NCBI GenBank assembly: GCA_002430925.1 | Contig: DJDD01000189.1 | Span: 1 to 5,793, forward strand | Direction of reading: 5' to 3' | DNA: 5,793 nt | Source: Flavobacteriales bacterium UBA5933 | GTDB taxonomy: Bacteria > Bacteroidota > Bacteroidia > Flavobacteriales > Weeksellaceae | Part shown: one piece after another, positions 1-5,706 of the stretch | How the letters are laid out: every line of letters begins with the position of its first letter | Numbering within the stretch: position 1 is the stretch's first letter | The notes under the pieces: model-generated | Seen by the model: the letters and a program-made list of their open reading frames with translations, nothing else | Told to the model about the DNA's origin: nothing | The model's database searches: none | Translations under genes and position numbers: made by a program

Positions 1-178
1 TCGAAATGACAGTTTTGTTAATAAAATAATCATCTATAATTTCAAAGTTTTCATCGTATTCTAGTGCATAATAACCAATTTTCTCATTATTTTTTAAAAT
101 AGATGTTTTAAAAAGATGAAAACCCAAAGTTGTTTTCACATATTGAATATTATTCTCATCAATTTCAATATTTTTTAT
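1..178 (-). pseudogene. Partial or decayed hypothetical protein, runs off the left edge
   Basis: Read on the minus strand, a frame stays open from 178 to the window edge for 59 codons, with residues such as IEIDENNIQYVKTTLGFHLF early and EKIGYYALEYDENFEIIDD later. The mix of charged and aromatic residues looks like a real protein rather than random AT-rich translation. It has no ATG: a TGA (181-179) sits directly before it. A plausible upstream continuation (SLEIETKILNK) lies in another frame, separated at a run of six A's on the minus strand (176-171), so a one-base frameshift in that run is possible. The window's first 12 bases (minus strand CTGTCATTTCGA) also resemble the end of the palindromic repeats on the right side of the window. 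I do not recognise the protein. It could be a broken gene, or an intact one with a GTG start inside the frame. Confidence 0.4.
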
Positions 179-263
179 TCAAAATTTTAGTTTCTATTTC
201 TAAACTTTTTTACGTTTTATTCTCTTAAATATACAAATTTTTTCTGAAAAATTTCTTAAGTGA

Positions 264-353
264 AATATCGTTCAACTGCGAAAATATTTGCAACTACTTA
301 ATAAATTAGGCAAAGAAAAACAGTTTCAACCAAGTAATGCTAGAGCTTTTTAA
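264..353 (+). pseudogene. Short C-terminal gene remnant (29 codons)
   Basis: Between an in-frame TGA (261-263) and a TAA (351-353) lies a peptide containing VQLRKYLQLLNKLGKEKQF and ending QPSNARAF. It has the composition of a structured helical C-terminus and no start codon. The in-frame residues before the TGA (FSEKFLK) are also protein-like, so the TGA may be a later nonsense change. A strong plus-strand hairpin terminator follows 73 bases after the TAA, as expected at the 3' end of a former gene. I do not recognise the family. The alternative is chance coding-like sequence. Confidence 0.25.
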
Positions 354-425
354 ATGGAATCAAATTACTAAAAAAATCTTTTATATCTTAAAGTGCTTTG
401 ATTATAGTTAAATAATTGATTTTAT

Positions 426-467
426 AAAATAAACCTCTTTAAAAACTATTTTAAAAAGGTTTATTTT
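426..467 (+). terminator. Hairpin terminator, possibly bidirectional
   Basis: Arms of 19 bases (426-444 and 449-467) pair with a single C/A mismatch around the four-base loop ACTA. The core AAATAAACCT...AGGTTTATTT supplies A-rich and T-rich flanks on opposite sides. The plus-strand continuation is T-rich (TTGTATTATTTT), which favours termination of rightward transcription. It would insulate the downstream toxin-antitoxin-chaperone genes from read-through and probably served the gene whose remnant ends at 353. Confidence 0.7.
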
Positions 468-577
468 TGTATTATTTTAGTTTTCATCTCAAAATTAGAG
501 TTGTGCGAAATTGACCTATGCTAGCAGAATTCGTTTTATTTTATATATTTATAATCTCTTTAACAAATGTATTATTT
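468..577 (+). promoter_or_regulatory. Probable promoter/operator region of the defence operon
   Basis: These 110 bases lie between the terminator and the preferred start of the toxin gene, so the operon promoter should be here. No full TTG-N19-TAnnTTTG promoter is visible. The best partial boxes are TAGAGTTG (496-503), TTGACC (511-516) and TATATTTA (543-550), none with a properly spaced partner. The perfect 8-bp palindrome TGCTAGCA (519-526) could be part of an operator for autoregulation, but a single short palindrome is weak evidence. An alternative ATG (518) would turn 518-577 into coding sequence; see the toxin entry. Confidence 0.3.
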
Positions 578-1141
578 ATGATTTTTTCGATTGAAGGGCA
601 TCATGGCACGAGTATTGAATCTGCTACAGAGATTCTTGATTCCAATTATAAATTGTCAAAAGGAGATGATGAATGGTTGGGTGATGGTGTTTATTTTTTT
701 ATTAATGGAGTAAGTTCTAAGACTGCTGATTTGGCTGAAAAATGGGCAATAGCTCAATCTTGGGATAATGACAAGAAAATATTAAAATACAAAGAATATT
801 GTATTATTCAGTCTAATATTGAAGTTGATGAATCTGAATTTTTAGATTTAACAATAGAAGATGGAGTAGAAATTTTGCAATATTTAGTAGATAAATATAA
901 AGAAAAAATAGATTCTATTGGTAAGAAAATGAGGTTTTTAGATGGGGTTTTATTAAATTTAGCTAGAGGAGAAAAATTTTTGCCTTTAGAAGTTGTGAAA
1001 GGAAATTTTTATATTAAATTTGCAAAAGAAAGAATTGAGAGAATTAATCTTAGAACGAATAATTGTACTATTTGTACAGTTTATAATCCTTCTAAAAATG
1101 TTGTTTCAAATTCGATAATTAAAACAGGTCATATAAAATGA
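578..1141 (+). CDS. Putative ADP-ribosyltransferase toxin of a CmdTAC-like system (CmdT-like)
   Basis: This 187-aa cytoplasmic protein has the N-terminal signature of the ADP-ribosyltransferase (PARP/DarT-like) fold: H9-G10-T11-S12 near the start, as in the first NAD-binding strand of H-Y-E type enzymes, then W33-L34-G35-D36-G37-V38-Y39-F40, whose Tyr would be the second motif residue. I cannot assign the third catalytic residue. The rest is charged and helical (about 55-155) and ends with a conserved-looking NCTICTVYNP block near residue 165. An ATG at 518 in the same frame would add 20 very hydrophobic residues (MLAEFVLFYIFIISL...). I reject it because related proteins begin only a few residues before the HGT motif and the extension looks like translated AT-rich promoter DNA. 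The stop overlaps the antitoxin start (ATGA at 1138). In E. coli CmdTAC the equivalent enzyme ADP-ribosylates mRNA and blocks translation. That target is inferred here from architecture. Confidence 0.85.
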   Translation: MIFSIEGHHGTSIESATEILDSNYKLSKGDDEWLGDGVYFFINGVSSKTADLAEKWAIAQSWDNDKKILKYKEYCIIQSNIEVDESEFLDLTIEDGVEILQYLVDKYKEKIDSIGKKMRFLDGVLLNLARGEKFLPLEVVKGNFYIKFAKERIERINLRTNNCTICTVYNPSKNVVSNSIIKTGHIK

Positions 1142-1365
1142 AATTAAAAGATGTAAAAAAACGTATTGATGATTTTTTCGATAATATTTCTGCGGAAAAA
1201 TTATACGAAATTTCTGTTTTGAAATACGGTTTTTCTGAAATTACTGTTGATTTAGAAAATAGGTATTTTGAAACTGGAAAAGTTTCGTATTATTCGTCAT
1301 CAACAAAATCTGTTTTTAATAACAAAAACAGCATAGAAGATTGTAATTTAGCTTTAGCTGCATAA
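1138..1365 (+). CDS. Antitoxin of the CmdTAC-like system, with ssrA-like C-terminus
   Basis: This 75-aa protein starts inside the toxin stop (ATGA overlap), so the two are probably translationally coupled, and it ends one base before the chaperone start. Residues 1-30 form a Lys/Asp-rich amphipathic region (MKLKDVKKRIDDFFDNIS, then EKLYEISVLKYGFSE). Residues 35-66 are polar and Ser/Asn/Tyr-rich, likely flexible. It has no recognisable helix-turn-helix, unlike HigA antitoxins of other TAC systems. The position between an ART toxin and a SecB-like chaperone identifies it as the antitoxin. In TAC antitoxins a C-terminal chaperone-addiction segment makes the protein dependent on its chaperone, and residues from about 50 to 75 are the candidate. 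The last six residues, NLALAA, resemble the end of ssrA tags recognised by ClpXP, suggesting that the unprotected antitoxin is degraded. Confidence 0.8.
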   Translation: MKLKDVKKRIDDFFDNISAEKLYEISVLKYGFSEITVDLENRYFETGKVSYYSSSTKSVFNNKNSIEDCNLALAA

Positions 1366-1366
1366 A

Positions 1367-1771
1367 ATGAAAATACAACTAAAAGATTGGAAGATTTCTA
1401 ATATAAATTTATCTCTCTTAGATCAAAATATAAAGAGAGAAGAAAATTCTTTTGATTTAGAATCAGGGAATTATTTTTCAGAAGAAAATGATAGTGATAC
1501 TTTTAGTGTAGGATTTAAACTAACAATAAATGATAAGCTATTTGACTTAATAGTAGAAGCGTTATTTGATTTTGAATTGTTAGATGAAAAAGTTACTGAT
1601 AAATTTAAGTTATCTTCATTCCCTAAAGTAAATGCACCTGCAATCGCATTTCCATATCTTCGTGCATTCGTTTCAAATTTAACTCTACAATCAGGATTAG
1701 AGCCTGTTATTTTACCATCGATAAATTTTGTACAATTAGCAAATAAAGAATCAAACCAAGAAGATTCGTAG
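1367..1771 (+). CDS. SecB-like chaperone of the CmdTAC-like system (CmdC-like)
   Basis: This 134-aa protein belongs to the SecB family. The clearest evidence is residues 85-121: FPKVNAPAIAFPYLRAFV, then LTLQSG and P-V-I-L-P..N-F. This corresponds to the SecB core, where a (N/C)xPxxxFPYxR block is followed by a helix and a PxxLxPxNF strand. The N-terminal half (about 1-75) alternates hydrophobic and acidic residues, consistent with the SecB beta-sheet, and an acidic linker lies at 38-45. The length is near that of E. coli SecB. Classical SecB is largely a proteobacterial export chaperone, whereas SecB-like genes elsewhere often belong to TAC systems, and the position right after a toxin and antitoxin fits that. 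Its role would be to bind and stabilise the antitoxin and to sense phage by binding a newly made phage protein. The gene ends with tandem stops (TAG TAA, 1769-1774). Confidence 0.88.
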   Translation: MKIQLKDWKISNINLSLLDQNIKREENSFDLESGNYFSEENDSDTFSVGFKLTINDKLFDLIVEALFDFELLDEKVTDKFKLSSFPKVNAPAIAFPYLRAFVSNLTLQSGLEPVILPSINFVQLANKESNQEDS

Positions 1772-1841
1772 TAAAACGTCATCTATAAATCCGTAAATAT
1801 AATCTATTTTCATTAATCAATATGTCTTAATTGCAACAACT

Positions 1842-1952
1842 CTGCGGTACGGATAGCAGTGGCATCCTTTTATAAAAAAATGGAACTTCTTATAAAATAA
1901 AAAAGTCCCATTTGTTTATAAAAGATACAGCGAATAGCCGTGTCAACCGCCC
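1842..1952 (-). repeat. Structured 3'-end element, copy A (downstream of the 79-aa gene)
   Basis: Read on the minus strand, this begins 14 bases after the stop of the 79-aa gene with GGGCGG. A small imperfect hairpin follows (GACACGG...CTGTATC), then the long stem ATCTTTTATAAA...TTTATAAAAGGAT, then a tail CACTGCTATCC ending in GCAG. The same blocks in the same order occur at 5273-5401 after recR (GGGC, ATCTTTT, AAAAGGAT, CAC..C.ATC, GCAG), with different loop sequences. Conserved stems with variable loops suggest RNA-level structure. From memory, intergenic elements of this general design are frequent in Flavobacteriia, but I cannot name the family with confidence. It could be a structured 3' UTR, a small RNA or a miniature mobile repeat. 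Confidence 0.5.
1864..1926. terminator. Long imperfect hairpin between convergent genes
   Basis: The arms (about 1864-1890 and 1898-1926) pair over roughly 25 positions with a few mismatches: ATCCTTTTATAAA pairs with TTTATAAAAGAT, and inside it AAATGGAACTT pairs with AAGTCCCATTT. It lies between the chaperone (plus, ends 1771) and the 79-aa gene (minus, ends 1967) and probably stops or blocks transcription from both sides. Neither strand has a clean U-run right after the stem, so it is not a textbook intrinsic terminator. It is the central stem of the larger element at 1842-1952. Confidence 0.4.
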
Positions 1953-1966
1953 AAAGAAAAAATAGT

Positions 1967-2206
1967 TTAATCTTTGTGCCATTCCCCACGGTGCGGAATT
2001 AAAGCGTCGCGTACCTGTATCATTTCTGATTCTACAACCACCAAATAAGCAACTGCATATTCTGGTTCTACTTCCACAAAATCAGAAAGTGTACTTTGTA
2101 GTTTTTCTTTCTCTGCATATTGTTTCAAATGAATTGCATGATGTTTGGCTGTTGGTATTGCGTCGGGACCATAGAAATCCCAGATTAATTTTAATTTTTT
2201 TTCCAT
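1967..2206 (-). CDS. Small conserved-looking protein encoded with proC (79 aa)
   Basis: The ATG at 2206 begins one base after the proC stop (2210-2208), so translation is probably coupled. A longer frame from a TTG (2221) would only add five residues inside proC and is not preferred. The 79-aa product starts MEKKLKLIWDFYGPDA, continues with a His-rich helix (TAKHHAIHLKQYAEKE), an acidic strand region (FVEVEPEYAVAYLVV) and ends IPHRGEWHKD. It has no signal peptide or membrane segment. The clustered aromatic and His residues and the clean operon position argue for a real, folded, cytoplasmic protein. I do not recognise a characterised family. Tight linkage to proC hints at a role near proline synthesis, but that is only context. 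Confidence 0.75.
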   Translation of the reverse strand: MEKKLKLIWDFYGPDAIPTAKHHAIHLKQYAEKEKLQSTLSDFVEVEPEYAVAYLVVVESEMIQVRDALIPHRGEWHKD

Positions 2207-2207
2207 T

Positions 2208-2990
2208 TTATATTTTATCAAATGATGTTTTGATTCCTTTTATCAAAGCAGAACTAAAACCTTGGTGTTCCATTTCATTAAGTCCTGCAATGGTACAACC
2301 TTTTGGAGTTGTTACTTTGTCTATTTCTTGTTCTGGATGCAATCCGTTTTCTATTAACAATTCTGATGCTCCTTTTACGGTTTGTGCAACTATTTTTGTG
2401 GCTGTTTGTGTATCGAAACCTATTTCGATTCCGCCTTGTATCATGGCACGTATAAAACGTAAAACATAAGCAATTCCACAAGCACCAACTACGGTTGCAG
2501 CATTCATCAGTTCTTCGTTGATAAAAATTGAATCTCCGATAGTATCAAAAATAGTTTTTACTTCGTTGCTTACTTTTTCGTCTTTTGTGTTTCCACAAAT
2601 GCAAGTGATAGATTCTTCTACTGCAGCAGCTGTATTTGGCATTGCACGAAAAATATTGATGTCTTTCCCAATTATATTTTCGTAGGTGTTTAGTGAAACG
2701 CCAGTTGCAACAGAAATAAGTGTTTTGGCTGAGGTAAAATCGTCTTTCAGTTTTTGTAAAACTTCTTCAACCTTGAAAGGTTTTACGCACAATAGAATAT
2801 AATCTGCCTCTTTTACCGCAAACTGATTGTCGTTGGTAATCGTTACACTTAGTTTTTCGAGATGCTGTAACTGAGTTAAATTATTTCTTGTCGCAATAAT
2901 TTGTTCTGCTCGGAAGGTATTTTTCTTGATTAAGCCTTCTGCAATAGCAATTCCAAGATTTCCTGCTCCTATAATAGCAATTTTTTTCAT
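2208..2990 (-). CDS. proC: Pyrroline-5-carboxylate reductase
   Basis: This enzyme reduces 1-pyrroline-5-carboxylate to L-proline with NAD(P)H, the last step of proline synthesis, in the cytoplasm. The 260-aa length is normal for the family. Residues 1-13 give the Rossmann strand and the G8-x-G10-x-x-G13 dinucleotide motif (IAIIGAGNLG). LLCVKP lies at 66-71, and RAMPNT (115-120) is the conserved P5C reductase motif before the C-terminal dimerisation domain. The family signature lies at about 227-240: T-T-P-K-G-C-T-I-A-G-L-N-E-M. The usual SGSGPAY segment reads GACGIAY (169-175), so the conserved Ser and Pro positions differ, which may be a lineage variant. The gene starts 21 bases after the symporter stop and ends one base before the next start, so all three are probably co-transcribed. 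Confidence 0.95.
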   Translation of the reverse strand: MKKIAIIGAGNLGIAIAEGLIKKNTFRAEQIIATRNNLTQLQHLEKLSVTITNDNQFAVKEADYILLCVKPFKVEEVLQKLKDDFTSAKTLISVATGVSLNTYENIIGKDINIFRAMPNTAAAVEESITCICGNTKDEKVSNEVKTIFDTIGDSIFINEELMNAATVVGACGIAYVLRFIRAMIQGGIEIGFDTQTATKIVAQTVKGASELLIENGLHPEQEIDKVTTPKGCTIAGLNEMEHQGFSSALIKGIKTSFDKI

Positions 2991-3011
2991 AGTAGTGGTT
3001 TTATATTAATT

Positions 3012-4538
3012 TTATATTTGTTGTAATTGTTTTGTGCTTACAGCATATAATCCCAAAAATGTTAATAATCCGTTGACTACAATAAGTTCTACACCAATTC
3101 TGTAATCAGTAAAATTAGTTACAGATTCGTTGATGATATAAGTGAATAATGGTGCTAATACTGCAACGGTTACAATAGCATATTTTTTGTAAATGTTTCT
3201 TTTGGTTAAAATTCCAAATGCAAACAAACCTAATAATGGTCCGTATGTATAACCAGCAATTTCCATGACCAAATAAACAATTGATTTGTTATTGATTATT
3301 TTAAAAATCATGATTAAAACAAAGAAAATAATAGTGAATGCTAAATGTATTTTAATTCTGGTTTTCTTTTTTTGTTTTTCTGTTTTGCTTTTGTCTTCAT
3401 TCAAGTTCAATAAATCGACACAAAAAGAACTTGTAACAGCTGTTAATGCTCCATCTGCCGATGGAAAAAGAGCAGAAATAAGTCCGATGATAAATATAAT
3501 AGCAATAATCATAGGAAAATGATGTCCTAATAAAGATAATGCAGGGAACATATCGTCTCCCATAATATTTTGTCCATCTTGTTGCATAAAGAAACCATCT
3601 GTCGTATAAAATCCACCTTCGCTCATGGCATAGATATACAATAATCCACCAAGAAATAGGAAAGCTAAATTCACGATAAGTAATGTTCCTGCAAAAGTTA
3701 GCATATTCTTTTTCGAATTATGTAAATTATCAACAGAGATATTTTTTTGCATCATTTCTTGGTCCAAACCAGTCATTGCAATGGTTATAAACATTCCTCC
3801 TAGAATTGTTTTCAGGAAATAAGTTTTAGAATTTGGATCAGAATTGATGAAATGTGTATAATTTTTTGCTTGCATAATATCGTATGCTTCACCTACGCTA
3901 AGGTTAAGATGAGATAGAATAAACCATATACAGGCAATTAAACTAATAATCATAAACGATGTTTGCAAAGTATCCGTAACCACAATTGTTTTTACTCCAC
4001 CTTCAAACGTGTATAATAAAATCATTAATAGTAAGATAAATGTTGTTACCCAAAACGGAACACCTAAATTGTCTAATAAAAAGATTTGTAAAACATTTAC
4101 AACAAGATACAAACGTGCTGTAGCTCCAATCCCTCTCGAAATAATAAAGAAGATAGAACCCATTTTGTGAGCCTCAACATTAAAACGTTTCCCGAGATAG
4201 GTATAAATAGAGGTTAAGTTCATTTTATAATAAAGTGGTAATAGAATTCCTGCGACAATAAAATAGCCTAAGAAAAAACCTATCACCATCATATAATACT
4301 CGAAACCACCATATATATATTCTGTTCCTGTTAGTTTACCAACAGTTCCGGGAACGGAAATAAAAGTTACACCACTTAAACTTGTCCCTATCATTCCGAA
4401 GGCAACCAACCACCATTTACTTTTTTTGTTTCCGTTAAAAAAAGATTGATTGTCGGAATTACGACTTGTAAAGTAAGAAATGACTAAAAGCCCTACAAAG
4501 TATAGAATTACACAAAGTAGTATAATTGTTGAATTCAT
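3012..4538 (-). CDS. Sodium:solute symporter (SSS family)
   Basis: This 508-aa inner-membrane protein couples substrate uptake to sodium entry. About 13 hydrophobic segments are visible, the first at residues 2-22 and the last at 482-500. Family landmarks are FGMIGTSLSGVTFISVPG (47-64), the broken first core helix; EGGVKTIVVTDTLQ (179-192), the conserved loop and TM5 start; TGLDQEMMQKN (256-266); and SALFPSADGALTAVTSS (355-371), the TM8 segment whose T369/S370/S371 region corresponds to the Na2 sodium site. A Lys-rich cytoplasmic loop lies at 382-395. The substrate cannot be read from sequence. Linkage to proC might suggest proline or a related compound, but SSS members also carry sugars, sialic acid and carboxylates. 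The gene is divergent from recR and heads the probable operon with proC. Confidence 0.92.
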   Translation of the reverse strand: MNSTIILLCVILYFVGLLVISYFTSRNSDNQSFFNGNKKSKWWLVAFGMIGTSLSGVTFISVPGTVGKLTGTEYIYGGFEYYMMVIGFFLGYFIVAGILLPLYYKMNLTSIYTYLGKRFNVEAHKMGSIFFIISRGIGATARLYLVVNVLQIFLLDNLGVPFWVTTFILLLMILLYTFEGGVKTIVVTDTLQTSFMIISLIACIWFILSHLNLSVGEAYDIMQAKNYTHFINSDPNSKTYFLKTILGGMFITIAMTGLDQEMMQKNISVDNLHNSKKNMLTFAGTLLIVNLAFLFLGGLLYIYAMSEGGFYTTDGFFMQQDGQNIMGDDMFPALSLLGHHFPMIIAIIFIIGLISALFPSADGALTAVTSSFCVDLLNLNEDKSKTEKQKKKTRIKIHLAFTIIFFVLIMIFKIINNKSIVYLVMEIAGYTYGPLLGLFAFGILTKRNIYKKYAIVTVAVLAPLFTYIINESVTNFTDYRIGVELIVVNGLLTFLGLYAVSTKQLQQI

Positions 4539-4560
4539 AATTTATTCTAGTAAATAACTT

Positions 4561-4568
4561 CAAATTTA
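4561..4568 (-). promoter_or_regulatory. Candidate -7 box for the symporter-proC operon
   Basis: The minus strand reads TAAATTTG, a full match to the Bacteroidetes -7 consensus TAnnTTTG, 22 bases before the symporter ATG. Seventeen bases upstream is CTG, one mismatch from the TTG -33 element. Position and match make it the best promoter candidate for the operon. Confidence 0.45.
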
Positions 4569-4617
4569 AACTTTTTTGTAGATAACAGCCTATATTATTT
4601 TTACAGAGATAAAATTG

Positions 4618-4625
4618 TAAATTTG
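4618..4625 (+). promoter_or_regulatory. Candidate -7 box for recR
   Basis: TAAATTTG on the plus strand matches the TAnnTTTG consensus 23 bases before the recR ATG. No clear TTG lies at the usual -33 distance (the region reads ATTTTTACA), so the promoter is partial. It mirrors the box at 4568-4561 for the divergent symporter gene. Confidence 0.45.
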
Positions 4626-4648
4626 TATTCTATTATTTTTTAAAATAC

Positions 4649-5263
4649 ATGAATTATCCAAGTAAGGTTTTAGAACGAGCAGTAGAAGAAATGTCGAATT
4701 TACCAGGAATAGGAAAACGTACAGCTTTACGACTGGTTTTGCATATGCTGAATCGTCCAAAATCTCAAACAACAGCTTTGTCCCAGGCACTTTCTCATTT
4801 GGTAGAAGATGTAAAGTATTGTAAACATTGCCATACAATTTCTGACGAAGAAATCTGCGAAATTTGTAGTAATCCATTACGAGACGAAACAACAATTTGT
4901 GTGGTAGAGGATGTAAGAGATGTTATGGCAATAGAAAATACTGGACAATTCAGAGGACAATATCATGTATTGGGAGGTAAAATTTCTCCAATGGAAGGAA
5001 TTGGTCCAGACCAATTGAATATCGCAACATTAATTCATCGAGTAAAAAATGAAGATGTAAAAGAAATAATTTTTGCACTAAGTTCTACGATGGAAGGAGA
5101 CACGACGGTGTTTTATTTATATAGACAGTTAAAAGATGTAGATGTAATTTTCTCTACCATTGCAAGAGGATTGGGCGTTGGTGACGAGTTGGAGTATGCA
5201 GACGAGGCTACATTAGTTCGTTCTATTCAACATCGTATTCCATATTCAGAAACTAAGTTTTAA
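4649..5263 (+). CDS. recR: Recombination mediator protein RecR
   Basis: RecR works with RecO (and RecF) to load RecA on gapped DNA during recombinational repair. The 204-aa length is standard. Domains in order: an N-terminal helix-hairpin-helix (about 10-30, with LPGIGKRTALRLV at 18-30); a four-Cys zinc finger at C58, C61, C70 and C73; and a Toprim domain from about 82 (ICVVEDVRDVMAIE with E87 and D88, then HVLGGKISPMEGIGP at 106-120). The C-terminal GLGVGDELEYADEATL (174-189) matches the RecR Walker-like tail. All diagnostic residues are present. The gene is a single transcription unit divergent from the symporter, followed 9 bases after its stop by the structured element at 5273-5401. Confidence 0.97.
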   Translation: MNYPSKVLERAVEEMSNLPGIGKRTALRLVLHMLNRPKSQTTALSQALSHLVEDVKYCKHCHTISDEEICEICSNPLRDETTICVVEDVRDVMAIENTGQFRGQYHVLGGKISPMEGIGPDQLNIATLIHRVKNEDVKEIIFALSSTMEGDTTVFYLYRQLKDVDVIFSTIARGLGVGDELEYADEATLVRSIQHRIPYSETKF

Positions 5264-5272
5264 TTTTTTTTA

Positions 5273-5401
5273 GGGCAATCCCTTCGGTCGCGCTTTTTGT
5301 TACAATCTTTTCTAATTGGTGATTGGCATTTCGAGAACCTCAATGACCAAGTTGAAATGTATACAATTAGAAAAGGATTTTCACGTCAATCGCTATTGCA
5401 G
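5273..5401 (+). repeat. Structured 3'-end element, copy B (downstream of recR)
   Basis: The element starts nine bases after the recR stop with GGGCAATCCC, then CTTCGGTCGCGC. The main stem is a perfect 12-bp inverted repeat, CTTTTCTAATTG (5307-5318) with CAATTAGAAAAG (5364-5375). A competing or nested stem, TGGTGATTG (5317-5325) with CAATGACCA (5341-5349), has one mismatch. The tail after AAAAGGAT (5371-5378) ends in GCAG (5398-5401). Block order and several short sequences match copy A at 1952-1842, in the same sense relative to the upstream gene. It may end the recR transcript; it encodes no evident protein. Confidence 0.5.
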
Positions 5402-5408
5402 ATTTTTC

Positions 5409-5489
5409 TGTCATGTTGAGCTCGTCGAGACATATTCTTTAGAAACTTAATTTCAATAATTAAAATTCTTCGAAAGGCTCAGAATGACA
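5409..5489. repeat. Palindromic intergenic repeat (81 bp, TGTCAT ends)
   Basis: The element runs from TGTCATGTTGAGC (5409) to the inverted GCTCAGAATGACA end (5489). The ends match over TGTCAT..TGAGC....TCGA, and the centre contains TTAATT...AATTAA. This MITE- or REP-like design is common between flavobacterial genes. Its first 69 bases from 5411 recur at 5707-5775. Confidence 0.6.
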
Positions 5490-5528
5490 AATTCTTCAAT
5501 AGAAGAATAATAATTTAGAAGTTTCGTT

Positions 5529-5669
5529 TCTGTCAGATTGAGTGATTTTCGTAGAAAATTGTATCGAAATCTAAGACAGAAAACAAAATTAATTAAGATA
5601 ATATTCTAAAAAAATCCTTACTTATTTTTCGATACTAAATTCTAATCGAATTTCACTCAAAATGACGGA
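5529..5669. repeat. Second inverted-repeat element (141 bp)
   Basis: The left arm, starting TCTGTCAGATTGAGTGA (5529), is imperfectly inverted in the right arm, which ends TCACTCAAAATGACGGA (5669). The arms are about 46-49 bases and also share GTATCGAA and TAAG blocks, with mismatches. The central 45 bases are AT-rich and non-coding. The TGTCA..TTGAG ends relate it to the element at 5409-5489. Confidence 0.55.
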
Positions 5670-5706
5670 TTTTATTTCTATTATTTTTCATTGTAATTTA
5701 ATTTTA

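Noticed and set aside
1471..1782. 103-codon minus-strand frame opposite the chaperone gene
   Set aside because: It is fully antisense to the SecB-like gene, whose translation carries clear family motifs; the antisense peptide is low-complexity Ser/Asn-rich.
1828..1875. Minus-strand frame ending ATAIRTAELLQLRHID, which first looked like the C-terminus of a gene
   Set aside because: It lies in the tail of the structured element; the matching tail at 5371-5401 does not preserve a reading frame, so nucleotide-level conservation explains it better.
2089..2469. 126-codon plus-strand frame across the 79-aa gene and proC
   Set aside because: It is a shadow of proC, whose motifs are unambiguous; the peptide has no family features.
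3286..3522. 78-codon plus-strand frame inside the symporter gene
   Set aside because: It is antisense to conserved TM8 and later segments of the symporter; its composition is a mirror of the membrane-protein codons.
4590..4895. 101-codon minus-strand frame opposite recR
   Set aside because: It overlaps the RecR helix-hairpin-helix and zinc-finger coding region in antisense and has no independent support.
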